From Aalborgiella sp043769295 (GTDB lineage: Bacteria > Pseudomonadota > Gammaproteobacteria > Burkholderiales > Burkholderiaceae_C), in the NCBI GenBank assembly GCA_043769295.1, contig JAYVJL010000061.1:17236-81235 (forward strand): a stretch of 64,000 nucleotides of DNA. The letters are read 5' to 3'. A model generated the notes under the pieces. The model was not told where the DNA came from. It ran no database searches and worked only from the letters and a program-made list of their open reading frames with translations. This document shows positions 1 through 7,854 of the stretch, one piece after another (within the stretch, counting starts at the first letter, position 1; every line of letters begins with the position of its first letter). The translations under genes were made by a program, and so were the position numbers.

Positions 1-404
1 GTTAAGAGGATGCGTACTGGTGAATCATCAACCTCAGGAATGCCAACGTCACAATTTTTAAGCAGCTCAGGGACTTTCCAGGAAAACTGAACCGTCCCCA
101 GTGTTTGCGCGGACAAACTGAGATCACGGCGCAACATGCTGGATGAAGACTGCGACAGCGCCTGCACAGCATCACGCCCTTCTTCAAGCGTGTAGTGATA
201 TGTCGTCGGTGTTTTGCCGGGAAAAGGAAAGTGCTGCCACGCACCCGCATGGCCACCACCGACCTGCGCCCAAGACGCAGGCGGCAGCCTATTTGTAGCC
301 GCAGCAGGCGGCGATGCAGCATCACGCGGCACCCAAGATGCGCACCCGAGCAACACTTGCCCCAACAGCATCATGACAATGCACCGCACCAACCGATTCA
401 ACAT
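1..404 (-). CDS. DUF3047-like lipoprotein, 3' end outside window
   Basis: The reading frame starts at the ATG complementary to 402-404 and stays open to the window edge, giving about 134 residues. It begins MLNRLVRCIVMMLLGQVLLGC, a hydrophobic signal peptide ending in a lipobox (VLLG-C), so an outer-membrane or periplasmic lipoprotein is expected. The start has a GGGAG ribosome-binding site about 9 bases upstream. The later part (FSWKVPELLKNCDVG and DDSPVRILL) resembles the start of DUF3047 proteins as I remember them. That family has no established function. The porin gene lies upstream on the same strand, but a terminator separates them. Confidence 0.6.
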   Translation of the reverse strand, partial: MLNRLVRCIVMMLLGQVLLGCASWVPRDAASPPAAATNRLPPASWAQVGGGHAGAWQHFPFPGKTPTTYHYTLEEGRDAVQALSQSSSSMLRRDLSLSAQTLGTVQFSWKVPELLKNCDVGIPEVDDSPVRILL

Positions 405-470
405 ACGTTCTCCCGCTGCAAGCCAGCTGTTCTGTTCAGAAAAAAGACAATCGTATCTTCTCTTATGCAA

Positions 471-500
471 AAAGCCGCTTGGGTTTCCCCAAGCGGCTTT
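471..500 (-). terminator. Intrinsic terminator of the porin gene
   Basis: A perfect 13-bp stem (AAAGCCGCTTGGG with its complement, 4-base loop) lies 41 bases after the porin stop. On the minus strand it runs into TTTTT, as expected for Rho-independent termination of the porin transcript. Confidence 0.9.
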
Positions 501-540
501 AATATCTTCTTAAATACCACTGGCTTACGCCAGCGTTATA

Positions 541-1614
541 TTAGAAAGAGTGGCGAACGCCGAAGTCGTAGCCAGTTGAGCTGCCATTGACTGAAGTTGC
601 AGAATTGTTCAGAGCTTGAGAAGCGCCGCCGGTGTTGGTTGTACGAGCAACTGTAGTGTACAAAGCTGTACGCTTAGACAAGTTGTGCACATAACCCAAA
701 GCAAACTTGTTGGTTTTTGGTGTACCGGCTGCGTCTGTCTTGTATGAAGAGAAAGCAGCGCGGATTTCGCCAGCGCCGATAGGTGCAGTGACGCCAGCCA
801 AGAAGCCTTTGCCAGTCAAAGAACCGTTTTTGTCTTGATCATACAAACCCATGATTTTGGCTACGCCGAAGTCATAGCTCGCACCAGCGTTGGTAGTCGT
901 GATATCGCCAGCAGCGTACTTGATTTTGCTGTAGTTCACTGCAGCGCTGATTGGACCAGCTGCATAACCTACACGCACGCCCATAGCGTTACCATCTTTG
1001 GTGCCAGTAGAAGCGTTTTCGCCCATTGCGTATTGCAATTGGCCATTGAAACCGCCCAAGTTGCCTGGCAAGAAGTAGGCAAGGGAGTTAGATACACGAA
1101 CTGCTGTTGGGCCACCCAATGAAGAGTTGATAGTTTGTGTTGTACCCACGCCATTTGTTCCAAACGGATCATACACAGTATGGTTCCAGAATGCTGTAGA
1201 GTAGTCACGACCTAAACGAACTTCACCGAAGCCGCCACCAAGGCTAACTGTCGAACGGCGGTTGAATGTCAAGCCTTGTGAACCAGCGCGGACTTGAGCG
1301 TTGGCACCAGAAGTTGCGTTGAATGCGCCAACAGCTTGGTTGTTCATATTAGTAGCTGTGCCTGAACCGTTGTCGTTGTTCACGCCGGCTTCGAGCCAGA
1401 AGCTTGCGTTCATGCCGCCACCGAGGTCTTCAGTGCCTTTGAAACCCAAACGGCTAGAGTTCAAGCCAGAGTTGGTCAATTGTTGCATGTTGGATACGTC
1501 GCCACGGCCGAAAGCCAAAGTTGCGTCAACGACACCAAACAGAGTCACAGATGATTGTGCAAATGATGCGCCAGAAGCGGCCAACACTGCCAATGCCAAT
1601 AGGGTTTTTTTCAT
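541..1614 (-). CDS. Outer-membrane porin, Omp32-like
   Basis: This 357-residue protein is a trimeric beta-barrel general porin of the Gram-negative porin family (porin_4 / Omp32 type of Comamonas and Delftia) and should mediate diffusion of small anionic solutes across the outer membrane. It starts MKKTLLALAVLAASGASFA, a clean Sec signal peptide cleaved before QSSVTLFGVVD, the usual first strand. It has the GTEDLGGGMNASFWLE segment typical of the family and ends in Phe (GVRHSF), the BAM recognition signal. The start is supported by GGAGA about 9 bases upstream. The gene is monocistronic with its own strong terminator. Substrate preference cannot be read from the sequence. Confidence 0.95.
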   Translation of the reverse strand: MKKTLLALAVLAASGASFAQSSVTLFGVVDATLAFGRGDVSNMQQLTNSGLNSSRLGFKGTEDLGGGMNASFWLEAGVNNDNGSGTATNMNNQAVGAFNATSGANAQVRAGSQGLTFNRRSTVSLGGGFGEVRLGRDYSTAFWNHTVYDPFGTNGVGTTQTINSSLGGPTAVRVSNSLAYFLPGNLGGFNGQLQYAMGENASTGTKDGNAMGVRVGYAAGPISAAVNYSKIKYAAGDITTTNAGASYDFGVAKIMGLYDQDKNGSLTGKGFLAGVTAPIGAGEIRAAFSSYKTDAAGTPKTNKFALGYVHNLSKRTALYTTVARTTNTGGASQALNNSATSVNGSSTGYDFGVRHSF

Positions 1615-1818
1615 TTAAAAATTCTCCAAGGTTAAACATAGGGCACCGGTCTACAAAACAACTTTCGTCACATTATTAGATGCCCGGGCCAACCCCCTTT
1701 CGGGAAGTTGGGTCTATTGCACCAGAGCTGGCCTGTCCGCGCAAACGATTTGGCTAAAATAGTCATGTTTAAATGCAAATATGTTGCTTAGCTGCAACAA
1801 GCCAACAGGAATGCCACC

Positions 1819-2445
1819 ATGAATCCTTTCATCACCGCTTTTGACAGCAGCCTGCGCACCTTATTTGCCGAGCCGCGGGCGTCCAAACCGTGTCCGCAGC
1901 CCGCGACGGTGGATGAGCACCCCAGCGCCTTGAGCGTGGCCGAAAAAGCCCGGGCGGGCGCGTTGATGCGGGTCAACCACGTGGGCGAGATCTGCGCCCA
2001 GGCGCTATACACGGCGGGCGCGTTGGCGACGCAAAATGCAGCGACTCGGGCACACTTCCTGGCTGCTGCGCGTGAAGAAATGGACCACCTGGCCTGGACC
2101 AAAACCCGCCTGGACGAACTGGGCGAGCGCCCCAGTCTGCTGAATCCGCTGTGGTATGCCGGTGCGTTTGGCCTGGGATTGGTGGCGGGCCGGCTGGGCG
2201 ATGCCGTGAGCTATGGCTTTGTGGATGAGACGGAAAAGCAGGTGGAAGCCCATTTGCGCAGCCACCTGGATTTGCTGCCTGCGGGCGACCATGCCTCCCG
2301 CGCCATCGTGGCGCAGATGGAGGCAGACGAGGCGCGCCATGGCGAACAGGCGCGTGACTTGGGCGCCATGAGCCTGCCCGCGCCCGTCAAAGCACTGATG
2401 TCAGCCGCCGCCAAGGTGATGACGACAACCGCGCATTACATTTAG
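1819..2445 (+). CDS. coq7: Demethoxyubiquinone hydroxylase Coq7
   Basis: The protein (208 residues) is a di-iron carboxylate monooxygenase that hydroxylates 2-octaprenyl-3-methyl-6-methoxy-benzoquinone late in ubiquinone synthesis, at the inner membrane. The ferritin-like ligands are all present: E57 in NHVGE, E87 and H90 in EEMDH, E139 in DETEK, and E171 and H174 in DEARH. The length fits the bacterial Coq7 family, which replaces UbiF in many proteobacteria. The gene is divergent from the porin gene and is followed by the inverted repeat pair and a dispersed repeat, so it is probably transcribed alone. Confidence 0.95.
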   Translation: MNPFITAFDSSLRTLFAEPRASKPCPQPATVDEHPSALSVAEKARAGALMRVNHVGEICAQALYTAGALATQNAATRAHFLAAAREEMDHLAWTKTRLDELGERPSLLNPLWYAGAFGLGLVAGRLGDAVSYGFVDETEKQVEAHLRSHLDLLPAGDHASRAIVAQMEADEARHGEQARDLGAMSLPAPVKALMSAAAKVMTTTAHYI

Positions 2446-2471
2446 CCAAAATCATCCATGAGCCCACGCCT

Positions 2472-2570
2472 GTCATTCCCGCGCAGGCGGGAATCCATAG
2501 GGCGGCTACAGTCACAAACATTGGCAGGAGGTCTGTTCATCTCATGGATTCCCGCCTGCGCGGGAATGAC
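2472..2570. repeat. Paired palindromic repeats (dRS3/REP-like)
   Basis: Two 27-base arms, 2472-2498 and 2544-2570, are perfect inverted copies of each other. Each arm contains its own palindrome, ATTCCCGC..GCGGGAAT. This is the GTCATTCCCGC/GCGGGAATCCA type of element found in many proteobacteria and, as dRS3, in Neisseria. The pair lies 27 bases after the coq7 stop and could fold as a large cruciform or RNA hairpin in the 3' untranslated region. Confidence 0.85.
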
Positions 2571-2575
2571 GCGAA

Positions 2576-2624
2576 TGCTATAAATAATATAGCATTTTAG
2601 GCAATAAATACGCCGGCTAAAGTC
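2576..2624 (+). repeat. CGCCGGCTA dispersed repeat, copy 1
   Basis: This intergenic copy is nearly consensus: the hairpin TGCTATA-aataa-TATAGCA followed by TTTTAGGCAATAAATACGCCGGCTAAAGTC (read in two parts around the hairpin end). It lies directly after the paired palindromes, between coq7 and the osmC-like gene. Confidence 0.85.
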
Positions 2625-2676
2625 AAATTTATGCAAATTTATCCAACTTTTGGCGTTGTTTGGCGTTTTTTGACGT

Positions 2677-3126
2677 TTACAGTTCCAGCAACTCAAAACT
2701 GGTGCTGATGTGCGCTGTTTTGCCCAGCATGATGCTGGCGGAGCAGTATTTTTCATGGCTCATGGCAATCGCCCGCTCGACCGCGCTGGCCGGTATGCCT
2801 TTGCCTTGCACAGTGAAATGCATGTTGATGACGGTGAAAACCTTGGGGTCGACCTCGGCGCGGTCGGCGGCTATCTTGACTGAGCACCCTTGCACCGCGT
2901 GGCGGCCGCGCTTCAAAATCAACACCACGTCATAGGCCGAACAGCCGCCCATGCCGGCCAGCAGCAGCTCCATCGGGCGCGGCGCGAGGTTTTGGCCGCC
3001 GTTGTCGGGTTTGGCCGCGTCAGGCGCGCCATCCATGCTGACCATGTGGCCGCTGCCGGTTTCGGCCACAAAGCCCATCTTCGAGCGTGCGCCCACATTT
3101 CCGGTCCAGCTAACGGTGCATTCCAT
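2677..3126 (-). CDS. OsmC family protein (YhfA-like)
   Basis: This 149-residue protein belongs to the OsmC/Ohr fold, a group of small thiol-dependent peroxidases and YhfA-type relatives. The two conserved cysteines are at C62 (GGCSAYDV) and C128 (KYCSAS), with the family segment ARPMELLLAGMGGC-like around the first. I chose the ATG at 3126 (MECTVSW) because it matches family N-termini and has AGGAAA upstream; an in-frame start further upstream would add 15 unsupported residues. The pattern is closer to YhfA/OsmC-like proteins than to Ohr. The physiological substrate is unknown. Confidence 0.85.
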   Translation of the reverse strand: MECTVSWTGNVGARSKMGFVAETGSGHMVSMDGAPDAAKPDNGGQNLAPRPMELLLAGMGGCSAYDVVLILKRGRHAVQGCSVKIAADRAEVDPKVFTVINMHFTVQGKGIPASAVERAIAMSHEKYCSASIMLGKTAHISTSFELLEL

Positions 3127-3237
3127 GTTGTTTTTTCCTAAATTCGTCGCAAAAAATGCACATAGTCGCAAAAAGGCACATTTTTTGAGGGTTTACTCTA
3201 AGTTATTTGATGCAATGCAGCATTTTTTGTTTACACT

Positions 3238-3367
3238 GACATCAAGCAGAAGGTCATCCAAGCAGTTTCAAGCGACTCAGTTTAAGCGACCTCTTGCACC
3301 GATTGTCTCCTCCATCCTCCGAAAAGATGGATTAAGCCCCAAGCTGCAAAGCTCGGGGCTTTTTTTT
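3238..3367 (+). ncRNA. Probable small RNA with intrinsic terminator
   Basis: The region between the OsmC gene and ilvA carries a possible -10 (TACACT, 3232-3237) with a weak TTGATG at 3207-3212. A hairpin follows at 3311-3331 (TCCATC/GATGGA) whose loop begins CTCC, preceded by TCTCC, and so could pair with Shine-Dalgarno sequences. An excellent terminator ends it. No convincing ORF or leader peptide rich in Ile, Val or Leu is present, so a free sRNA is more likely than a classic ilvA attenuator, although attenuation cannot be excluded. I cannot match it to a named family. Confidence 0.5.
3334..3367 (+). terminator. Strong intrinsic terminator upstream of ilvA
   Basis: The stem AAGCCCC-a-AGCT with loop GCAA and its complement is followed by eight T residues. 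It ends 31 bases before the ilvA ATG, with no protein gene before it on this strand since coq7, so it should close the short RNA above. Confidence 0.9.
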
Positions 3368-3398
3368 GCGCCCATTTTGCTACGTTTATCATCAGCTT

Positions 3399-5096
3399 AT
3401 GCCTAAACACCTGACGCCGCAAGATTACCTGCAAAAAACCCTCAACGCCCGCGTCTACGATGTGGCGATTGTGTCCCCCCTGCAAACCGCCAAAAACCTG
3501 AGTCAGCGCCTGGGCAACACCGTGCTGTTCAAGCGGGAAGACCAGCAGGAGGTGCACAGCTTCAAATTGCGCGGCGCGTACAACAAAATGGCCCATTTGA
3601 CGTCGGCACAGCTGAAAAAAGGCGTGATCTGCGCCTCTGCCGGCAACCACGCCCAGGGCGTCGCGTTAAGCGCCTTCAAAATGGGCATCCGCGCCGTGAT
3701 TGTGATGCCGACCACCACGCCGCAGCTCAAAATTGACGCGGTCAAAGGCTTTGGCGGCACAGAGGTTGAAGTGGTGCTGTTTGGCGAGAGTTATTCTGAC
3801 GCCTACATCCACGCCGTCACGCTGGAGAAACAGCAGGGCCTGACGTTTGTCCACCCGTTTGACGATGCCGACGTGATTGCCGGCCAGGGCACGGTGGCGA
3901 TGGAGATGCTGCAGCAGCTGCAAACCCAGAATTTGGGTGAGCTGGACGCGGTTTTCGTCGCCATCGGCGGCGGCGGGCTGATCTCGGGCGTGGCGAACTA
4001 CATCAAGGCGGTGAATCCGGCCATCAAGGTCATCGGTGTGCAGATGAACGACTCGAACGCGATGATCCAGTCCGTCAAAGCCAACAAGCGGGTCACTTTG
4101 CCCGATGTAGGCCTGTTTTCAGACGGCACAGCGGTGAAACTGGTGGGTGAAGAGACCTTCCGCGTGGTCAACTCTGGGCTGGGGGACACGAAGTTGGTCG
4201 ATGATTTCATCGAGGTCAACACCGACGCGGTGTGTGCGGCCATCAAAGACATTTTTACCGACACCCGCTGCATCGTCGAGCCGGCGGGCGCGCTGGCGGT
4301 GGCGGCCATCAAGCAGTACGTCGCCAAACACAAAACCAAAGGCAAAACCTACGCCGCTATTTTGTGCGGCGCAAACATGAATTTCGACCGCTTGCGCTTC
4401 GTCGCCGAGCGCGCCGAGGTCGGCGAGGAGCGCGAAGCCCTGTTTGCGGTGACCATCCCCGAAGAGCGTGGCAGCTTCAAGCGCTTTTGCGCGCTGCTGG
4501 GAACCCTGCCAGCAGGGGGGAGCTTATCGGCAGGTGGTGAATTTACTACTAAAAACATAGCTACAAAGTCAATAAATACGCCGGCTACGGTCAAAAAAAC
4601 TCTTAAAAACAGCGATTTAACACCACTTTCGCAACGCAACATCACCGAATTCACCTACCGCATCAGCGATGCCAACAAAGCGCACGTATTTGTAGGTTTG
4701 ACCACCACGGTGAAGGGCGAGAGCGTCAAAGTCGCCCAAACCCTGACCAAAAACGGCTTTAAGTCGCTGGATTTGACGCATGACGACCTGGCCCGCGACC
4801 ACATTCGCCACATGGTGGGCGGCCACAGCACCTTGGCCAAAGACGAGCGCCTGCTGCGCTTTGAGTTCCCCGAGCGGCCGGGCGCATTGATGAAGTTCCT
4901 CTCCGCCATGCGGCCGGGCTGGAACATCAGCCTGTTCCACTACCGCAACCAAGGCGCGGACTATGGTCGCATTCTGGTCGGTCTGCAGGTGCCCGCAGCA
5001 GAAAACAAGGCTTTTGACGCGTTTTTGAAGGCGCTGGGTTATCCGTATGTGGAAGAGACAAATAATCTGGTTTACAAGCTGTTTTTGAAGCATTAA
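3399..5096 (+). CDS. ilvA: Threonine ammonia-lyase, biosynthetic, with repeat-derived insert
   Basis: IlvA deaminates threonine to 2-oxobutyrate, the first step of isoleucine synthesis, with PLP and allosteric control by Ile and Val. The PLP lysine is K56 in HSFKLRGAYNKM, the glycine loop GGGGL is at 190-194, and the C-terminal half has two ACT-like regulatory units (RNITEFTYRISDA, LRFEFPERPGALMKFL). The ATG at 3399 fits family N-termini (MPKHLTPQDYL); a TTG 33 bases upstream is not supported. At 565 residues it is about 50 longer than the E. coli enzyme. The excess lies at residues 371-411, at the start of the regulatory region, and partly corresponds to an in-frame dispersed repeat. Confidence 0.95.
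   Translation: MPKHLTPQDYLQKTLNARVYDVAIVSPLQTAKNLSQRLGNTVLFKREDQQEVHSFKLRGAYNKMAHLTSAQLKKGVICASAGNHAQGVALSAFKMGIRAVIVMPTTTPQLKIDAVKGFGGTEVEVVLFGESYSDAYIHAVTLEKQQGLTFVHPFDDADVIAGQGTVAMEMLQQLQTQNLGELDAVFVAIGGGGLISGVANYIKAVNPAIKVIGVQMNDSNAMIQSVKANKRVTLPDVGLFSDGTAVKLVGEETFRVVNSGLGDTKLVDDFIEVNTDAVCAAIKDIFTDTRCIVEPAGALAVAAIKQYVAKHKTKGKTYAAILCGANMNFDRLRFVAERAEVGEEREALFAVTIPEERGSFKRFCALLGTLPAGGSLSAGGEFTTKNIATKSINTPATVKKTLKNSDLTPLSQRNITEFTYRISDANKAHVFVGLTTTVKGESVKVAQTLTKNGFKSLDLTHDDLARDHIRHMVGGHSTLAKDERLLRFEFPERPGALMKFLSAMRPGWNISLFHYRNQGADYGRILVGLQVPAAENKAFDAFLKALGYPYVEETNNLVYKLFLKH
4543..4592 (+). repeat. Dispersed repeat copy 2, inside ilvA
   Basis: The core AATAAATACGCCGGCTACGGTC sits inside the ilvA frame (split here as AATAAATACG and CCGGCTACGGTC), translated as SINTPATVK. 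The upstream part contains ATAGCTAC instead of a full hairpin. The repeat and its flanks add about 41 residues not expected from homologues. Confidence 0.8.
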
Positions 5097-5144
5097 GACA
5101 AAATAAAATTTGTCTTGTCTATCAAATATAGACATAAAAATAAC

Positions 5145-6725
5145 ATGAAACGTTTCCGTTTAGAGAAATCCTGGTATTTACTGGCTGGCTTTGTTGGCTT
5201 GCTGTTTTTACTGTCTTTAATTCGGCCGTTATCACACCCTGACGAAAGCCGCTATGCGGAAATCGGCCGCTGGATGCTGCAAAGCGGCGATTGGCTCACC
5301 CCACGGCTCAATGGCATGCCGTTTTTTCACAAACAACCGCTGCTGTATTGGATGGAGGCGCTGTTATACGCAACGTTTGGGGTGTACCCGTGGGTAGCCC
5401 GGTTGACACCTGTATTGCATGCGTCTTTGATGTTGCTTGCTGTCTATGCTGTATCGCGCCGTTTAGGGTCAGCAGCTTTGGCCAATCGCACAGTGGTCAT
5501 GTTAGGCAGTAGCTTGGCTTTTTTAGCGGGTGGTCAATATGTCAACCATGATTTGATGGTGGCAACTTGGATCAGCATCGCTATTGGCAGCTTTGCGATG
5601 GCTTTTATGGCTGGCGACAAGCCCAACCGCCATCTGGCTTGGTCAGGCTTTGCCGCCTGTGGTTTGGGCATTTTGAGCAAAGGACTGATCGGCATTGTTT
5701 TACCCGGGATGGTGTTGCTGATTTGGCTTGCTTGGACACGGCAACTCAAAAAAATGATCTATCTACCCTGGTTCAGTGGTTTGACGCTGCTGGGCTTGAT
5801 TGCGTTGCCTTGGTTCGTTTTGGGGGAGCAGCGCTACCCTGGCATGCTGAACTACATGTTTGGAATGCATCATTTCCAGCGATTCACGGGTTCGAGTTTC
5901 AACAACAATCAGCCTTGGTGGTTTTATCTAACTGCCTTGGTCGTCATGTTTTTTCCATGGGTGTTTTTTTCGTTCGCGAATTTATTCAAGTTCAGTAGAG
6001 CGCAGCTTGCAGGGTCTTCAACAAACGAAGCAGAAGTGACCTCTTTTTCACCCACTGTCATCAGTCTATGCTGGATTTGGGTGATTTCAATCGTCGGTTT
6101 TTTCTCATTTCCAGCAGCCAAAGTGCTCGGTTACGCTTTGCCTGTCATACCACCATTGGCTCTATTGGCGGCTGTCGGCTGGCAGCGAACGATGGGGCAG
6201 GTGAAACGAGAGCGTCTCTACTTTGCAGGGCTTTGTGTGATAAATATCGTCATAGCTTTAGGTATAACAGTAGCGATGGGGATAGATACAAAGAATAAAT
6301 CTGCCCTAGAAGTTGGAAAAACATATGCTTGCTTAGCCAAACCCAACGCCAAGCTGTATGTGCTGGATGGTTTTCCCTACGATTTACCTTTCGCTTTGAA
6401 TGCGAGCAAACCCATGATTGTTGTACAAGATTGGGACGCTTTGCGACGCGTTAAAAGTGACAATTGGCACAGCGAATTAATAGATGCCGCTTTTTTCGAC
6501 ATCAACAGTACGCAAATATTGCAAGATCAGGCGCAATTAGATTTAGCCAGTTCTGAGCCCGATAATTGGTTGTTAGCCACCGTTGGCTCCAAAAGCGAAT
6601 CTCATGCAGGCTGGGTCAAAATGCGGGGAAGCAAGCATTGGGATTTATACCAATCCAAATCGACAAATACTGGCGCGGTACAGAATGAGTTACCTGCTAC
6701 TACAGCAGCAAAATGCCTGCAGTGA
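5145..6725 (+). CDS. ArnT-like membrane glycosyltransferase
   Basis: This 526-residue polytopic protein belongs to the PMT/ArnT glycosyltransferase superfamily, which moves sugars from polyprenyl-phosphate donors to lipid A or other acceptors on the periplasmic side of the inner membrane. The diagnostic early-loop motif HPDESRYAEIGRWML follows the first membrane segment, with GDWLTPRLNGMPFFHKQPLLYW after it. About ten hydrophobic segments follow, and a soluble C-terminal domain of about 150 residues ends it. The ATG at 5145 is preferred to a TTG at 5115, although neither has a strong ribosome-binding site. Without arn genes nearby, transfer of aminoarabinose is only one possibility. Confidence 0.85.
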   Translation: MKRFRLEKSWYLLAGFVGLLFLLSLIRPLSHPDESRYAEIGRWMLQSGDWLTPRLNGMPFFHKQPLLYWMEALLYATFGVYPWVARLTPVLHASLMLLAVYAVSRRLGSAALANRTVVMLGSSLAFLAGGQYVNHDLMVATWISIAIGSFAMAFMAGDKPNRHLAWSGFAACGLGILSKGLIGIVLPGMVLLIWLAWTRQLKKMIYLPWFSGLTLLGLIALPWFVLGEQRYPGMLNYMFGMHHFQRFTGSSFNNNQPWWFYLTALVVMFFPWVFFSFANLFKFSRAQLAGSSTNEAEVTSFSPTVISLCWIWVISIVGFFSFPAAKVLGYALPVIPPLALLAAVGWQRTMGQVKRERLYFAGLCVINIVIALGITVAMGIDTKNKSALEVGKTYACLAKPNAKLYVLDGFPYDLPFALNASKPMIVVQDWDALRRVKSDNWHSELIDAAFFDINSTQILQDQAQLDLASSEPDNWLLATVGSKSESHAGWVKMRGSKHWDLYQSKSTNTGAVQNELPATTAAKCLQ

Positions 6726-6742
6726 GTACCATCAAGTAAAAA

Positions 6743-7711
6743 CTACCCGCCTGACTCCAACCCAAACGCCGCATTCTTGTCCTGTCCCAAAAGCTGCACC
6801 ATCTGCGGCAAAGCCAGTGCCAGTGCGGGTTTGAGGGTGAAAGACGGGTTGATGATGAACATGCCGCTGGCGGGCAGGCCGGGGCGGACAACTTCGCCTT
6901 CTGCATCGGTCGTCAGCTTGCTGGATTTGACGGTCAGCGTGGCGTGCAACCAGCTTTTGCCCATTCTGGTAGCCAGGGTTTTGAGCTTTTTCGGCAGATC
7001 ATGCGCTTCAGGACGCGGGATGATGGGGTACCAGACGGCGTAGGTGCCGGTAGCGAAGCGCACCAGGGCGTCGGACACCATGGCCACCACACGGGCGTAG
7101 TCGTCCTTCATCTCGTAGCTGGGGTCGCATAACACCAGCGCACGGCGGGCGGGGGGTGGCAGAAACTTTTTCACGCCTTCAAAGCCGTCTTGTGCCAAAA
7201 CGGCGATTTTGCGGCCGGCGTTGAGCTGGGCGATGTTGGCGGCCAGGGTTTTGGCGTCGGTGGGGTGCAGCTCAAACAGCTTGAGCTTGTCGTGGTCGCG
7301 CAACAACTGCGCCATCATGAAGGGCGAGCCCGGGTAGACACGGCTGCTGCCGCCTTTGTTGAACTCGGCGATCACGTCCAGGTAGTTTTGCAACAGGGGG
7401 GCGAGTTCGACAGGTGTTGTCGGGGCTGAAGACGCAGATTTTGCTACTGTTTTAGTAGCTAATGAGGCAACCTTTACACCGGCTAGGCGTGTTTTTTTGC
7501 CTTCAATCAGCTTTTTGACACCCTCAACGGACTCGCCGCTGGTTTGTGCATAGTCGCCATCCAGACGGTACAGTCCAGCACCGGCGTGGGTGTCGATCAC
7601 CGTCAATGCGGCGTCTTTTTCAAGCATGTGGTTGAGGATGGCAATCAATGTGGCGTGTTTGAGCACATCCGCATGGTTGCCGGCGTGAAAGGCGTGGCGA
7701 TAACTGAACAT
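6743..7711 (-). CDS. rlmJ: 23S rRNA A2030 N6-methyltransferase, with insert
   Basis: RlmJ methylates N6 of A2030 in 23S rRNA using S-adenosylmethionine. The family start MFSYRHAFHAGNHADVLKH, the SAM-binding stretch IDTHAGAGLYRL (39-50) and the catalytic motif DPSYE (196-200, DPPYE in E. coli) are present, followed by RFATGTYAVWYP. The protein has 322 residues against 280 in E. coli. Much of the difference is at about residues 70-100, where a dispersed repeat is translated as LAGVKVASLATKTVAK. The gene is convergent with the glycosyltransferase gene and divergent from the YIP1-family gene. Confidence 0.93.
   Translation of the reverse strand: MFSYRHAFHAGNHADVLKHATLIAILNHMLEKDAALTVIDTHAGAGLYRLDGDYAQTSGESVEGVKKLIEGKKTRLAGVKVASLATKTVAKSASSAPTTPVELAPLLQNYLDVIAEFNKGGSSRVYPGSPFMMAQLLRDHDKLKLFELHPTDAKTLAANIAQLNAGRKIAVLAQDGFEGVKKFLPPPARRALVLCDPSYEMKDDYARVVAMVSDALVRFATGTYAVWYPIIPRPEAHDLPKKLKTLATRMGKSWLHATLTVKSSKLTTDAEGEVVRPGLPASGMFIINPSFTLKPALALALPQMVQLLGQDKNAAFGLESGG
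7442..7490 (+). repeat. Dispersed repeat copy 3, inside rlmJ
   Basis: The hairpin GCTACT-gtttt-AGTAGC is followed by TAATGAGGCAACC and ACACCGGCTAGGC, a diverged version of the consensus. It is read by rlmJ on the opposite strand in a stop-free frame, giving LAGVKVASLATKTVA. Confidence 0.75.
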
Positions 7712-7854
7712 AGGTCAATCATAAGCGGGATAGACGCAATTTAACGCCATTTAGCGTTGCTTGGCCAAGCAGTGCTATGCCTTTGTGTAGATTGTGCAAT
7801 CCAAATTCACTACCTATAATCATTTTAGTAACACCTATTTACAAAGGACCCGTC

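Noticed and set aside
3200..3398. Isoleucine leader-peptide attenuator ahead of ilvA
   Set aside because: No short ORF rich in Ile, Val or Leu precedes the terminator; a free sRNA fits better, although attenuation is not excluded.
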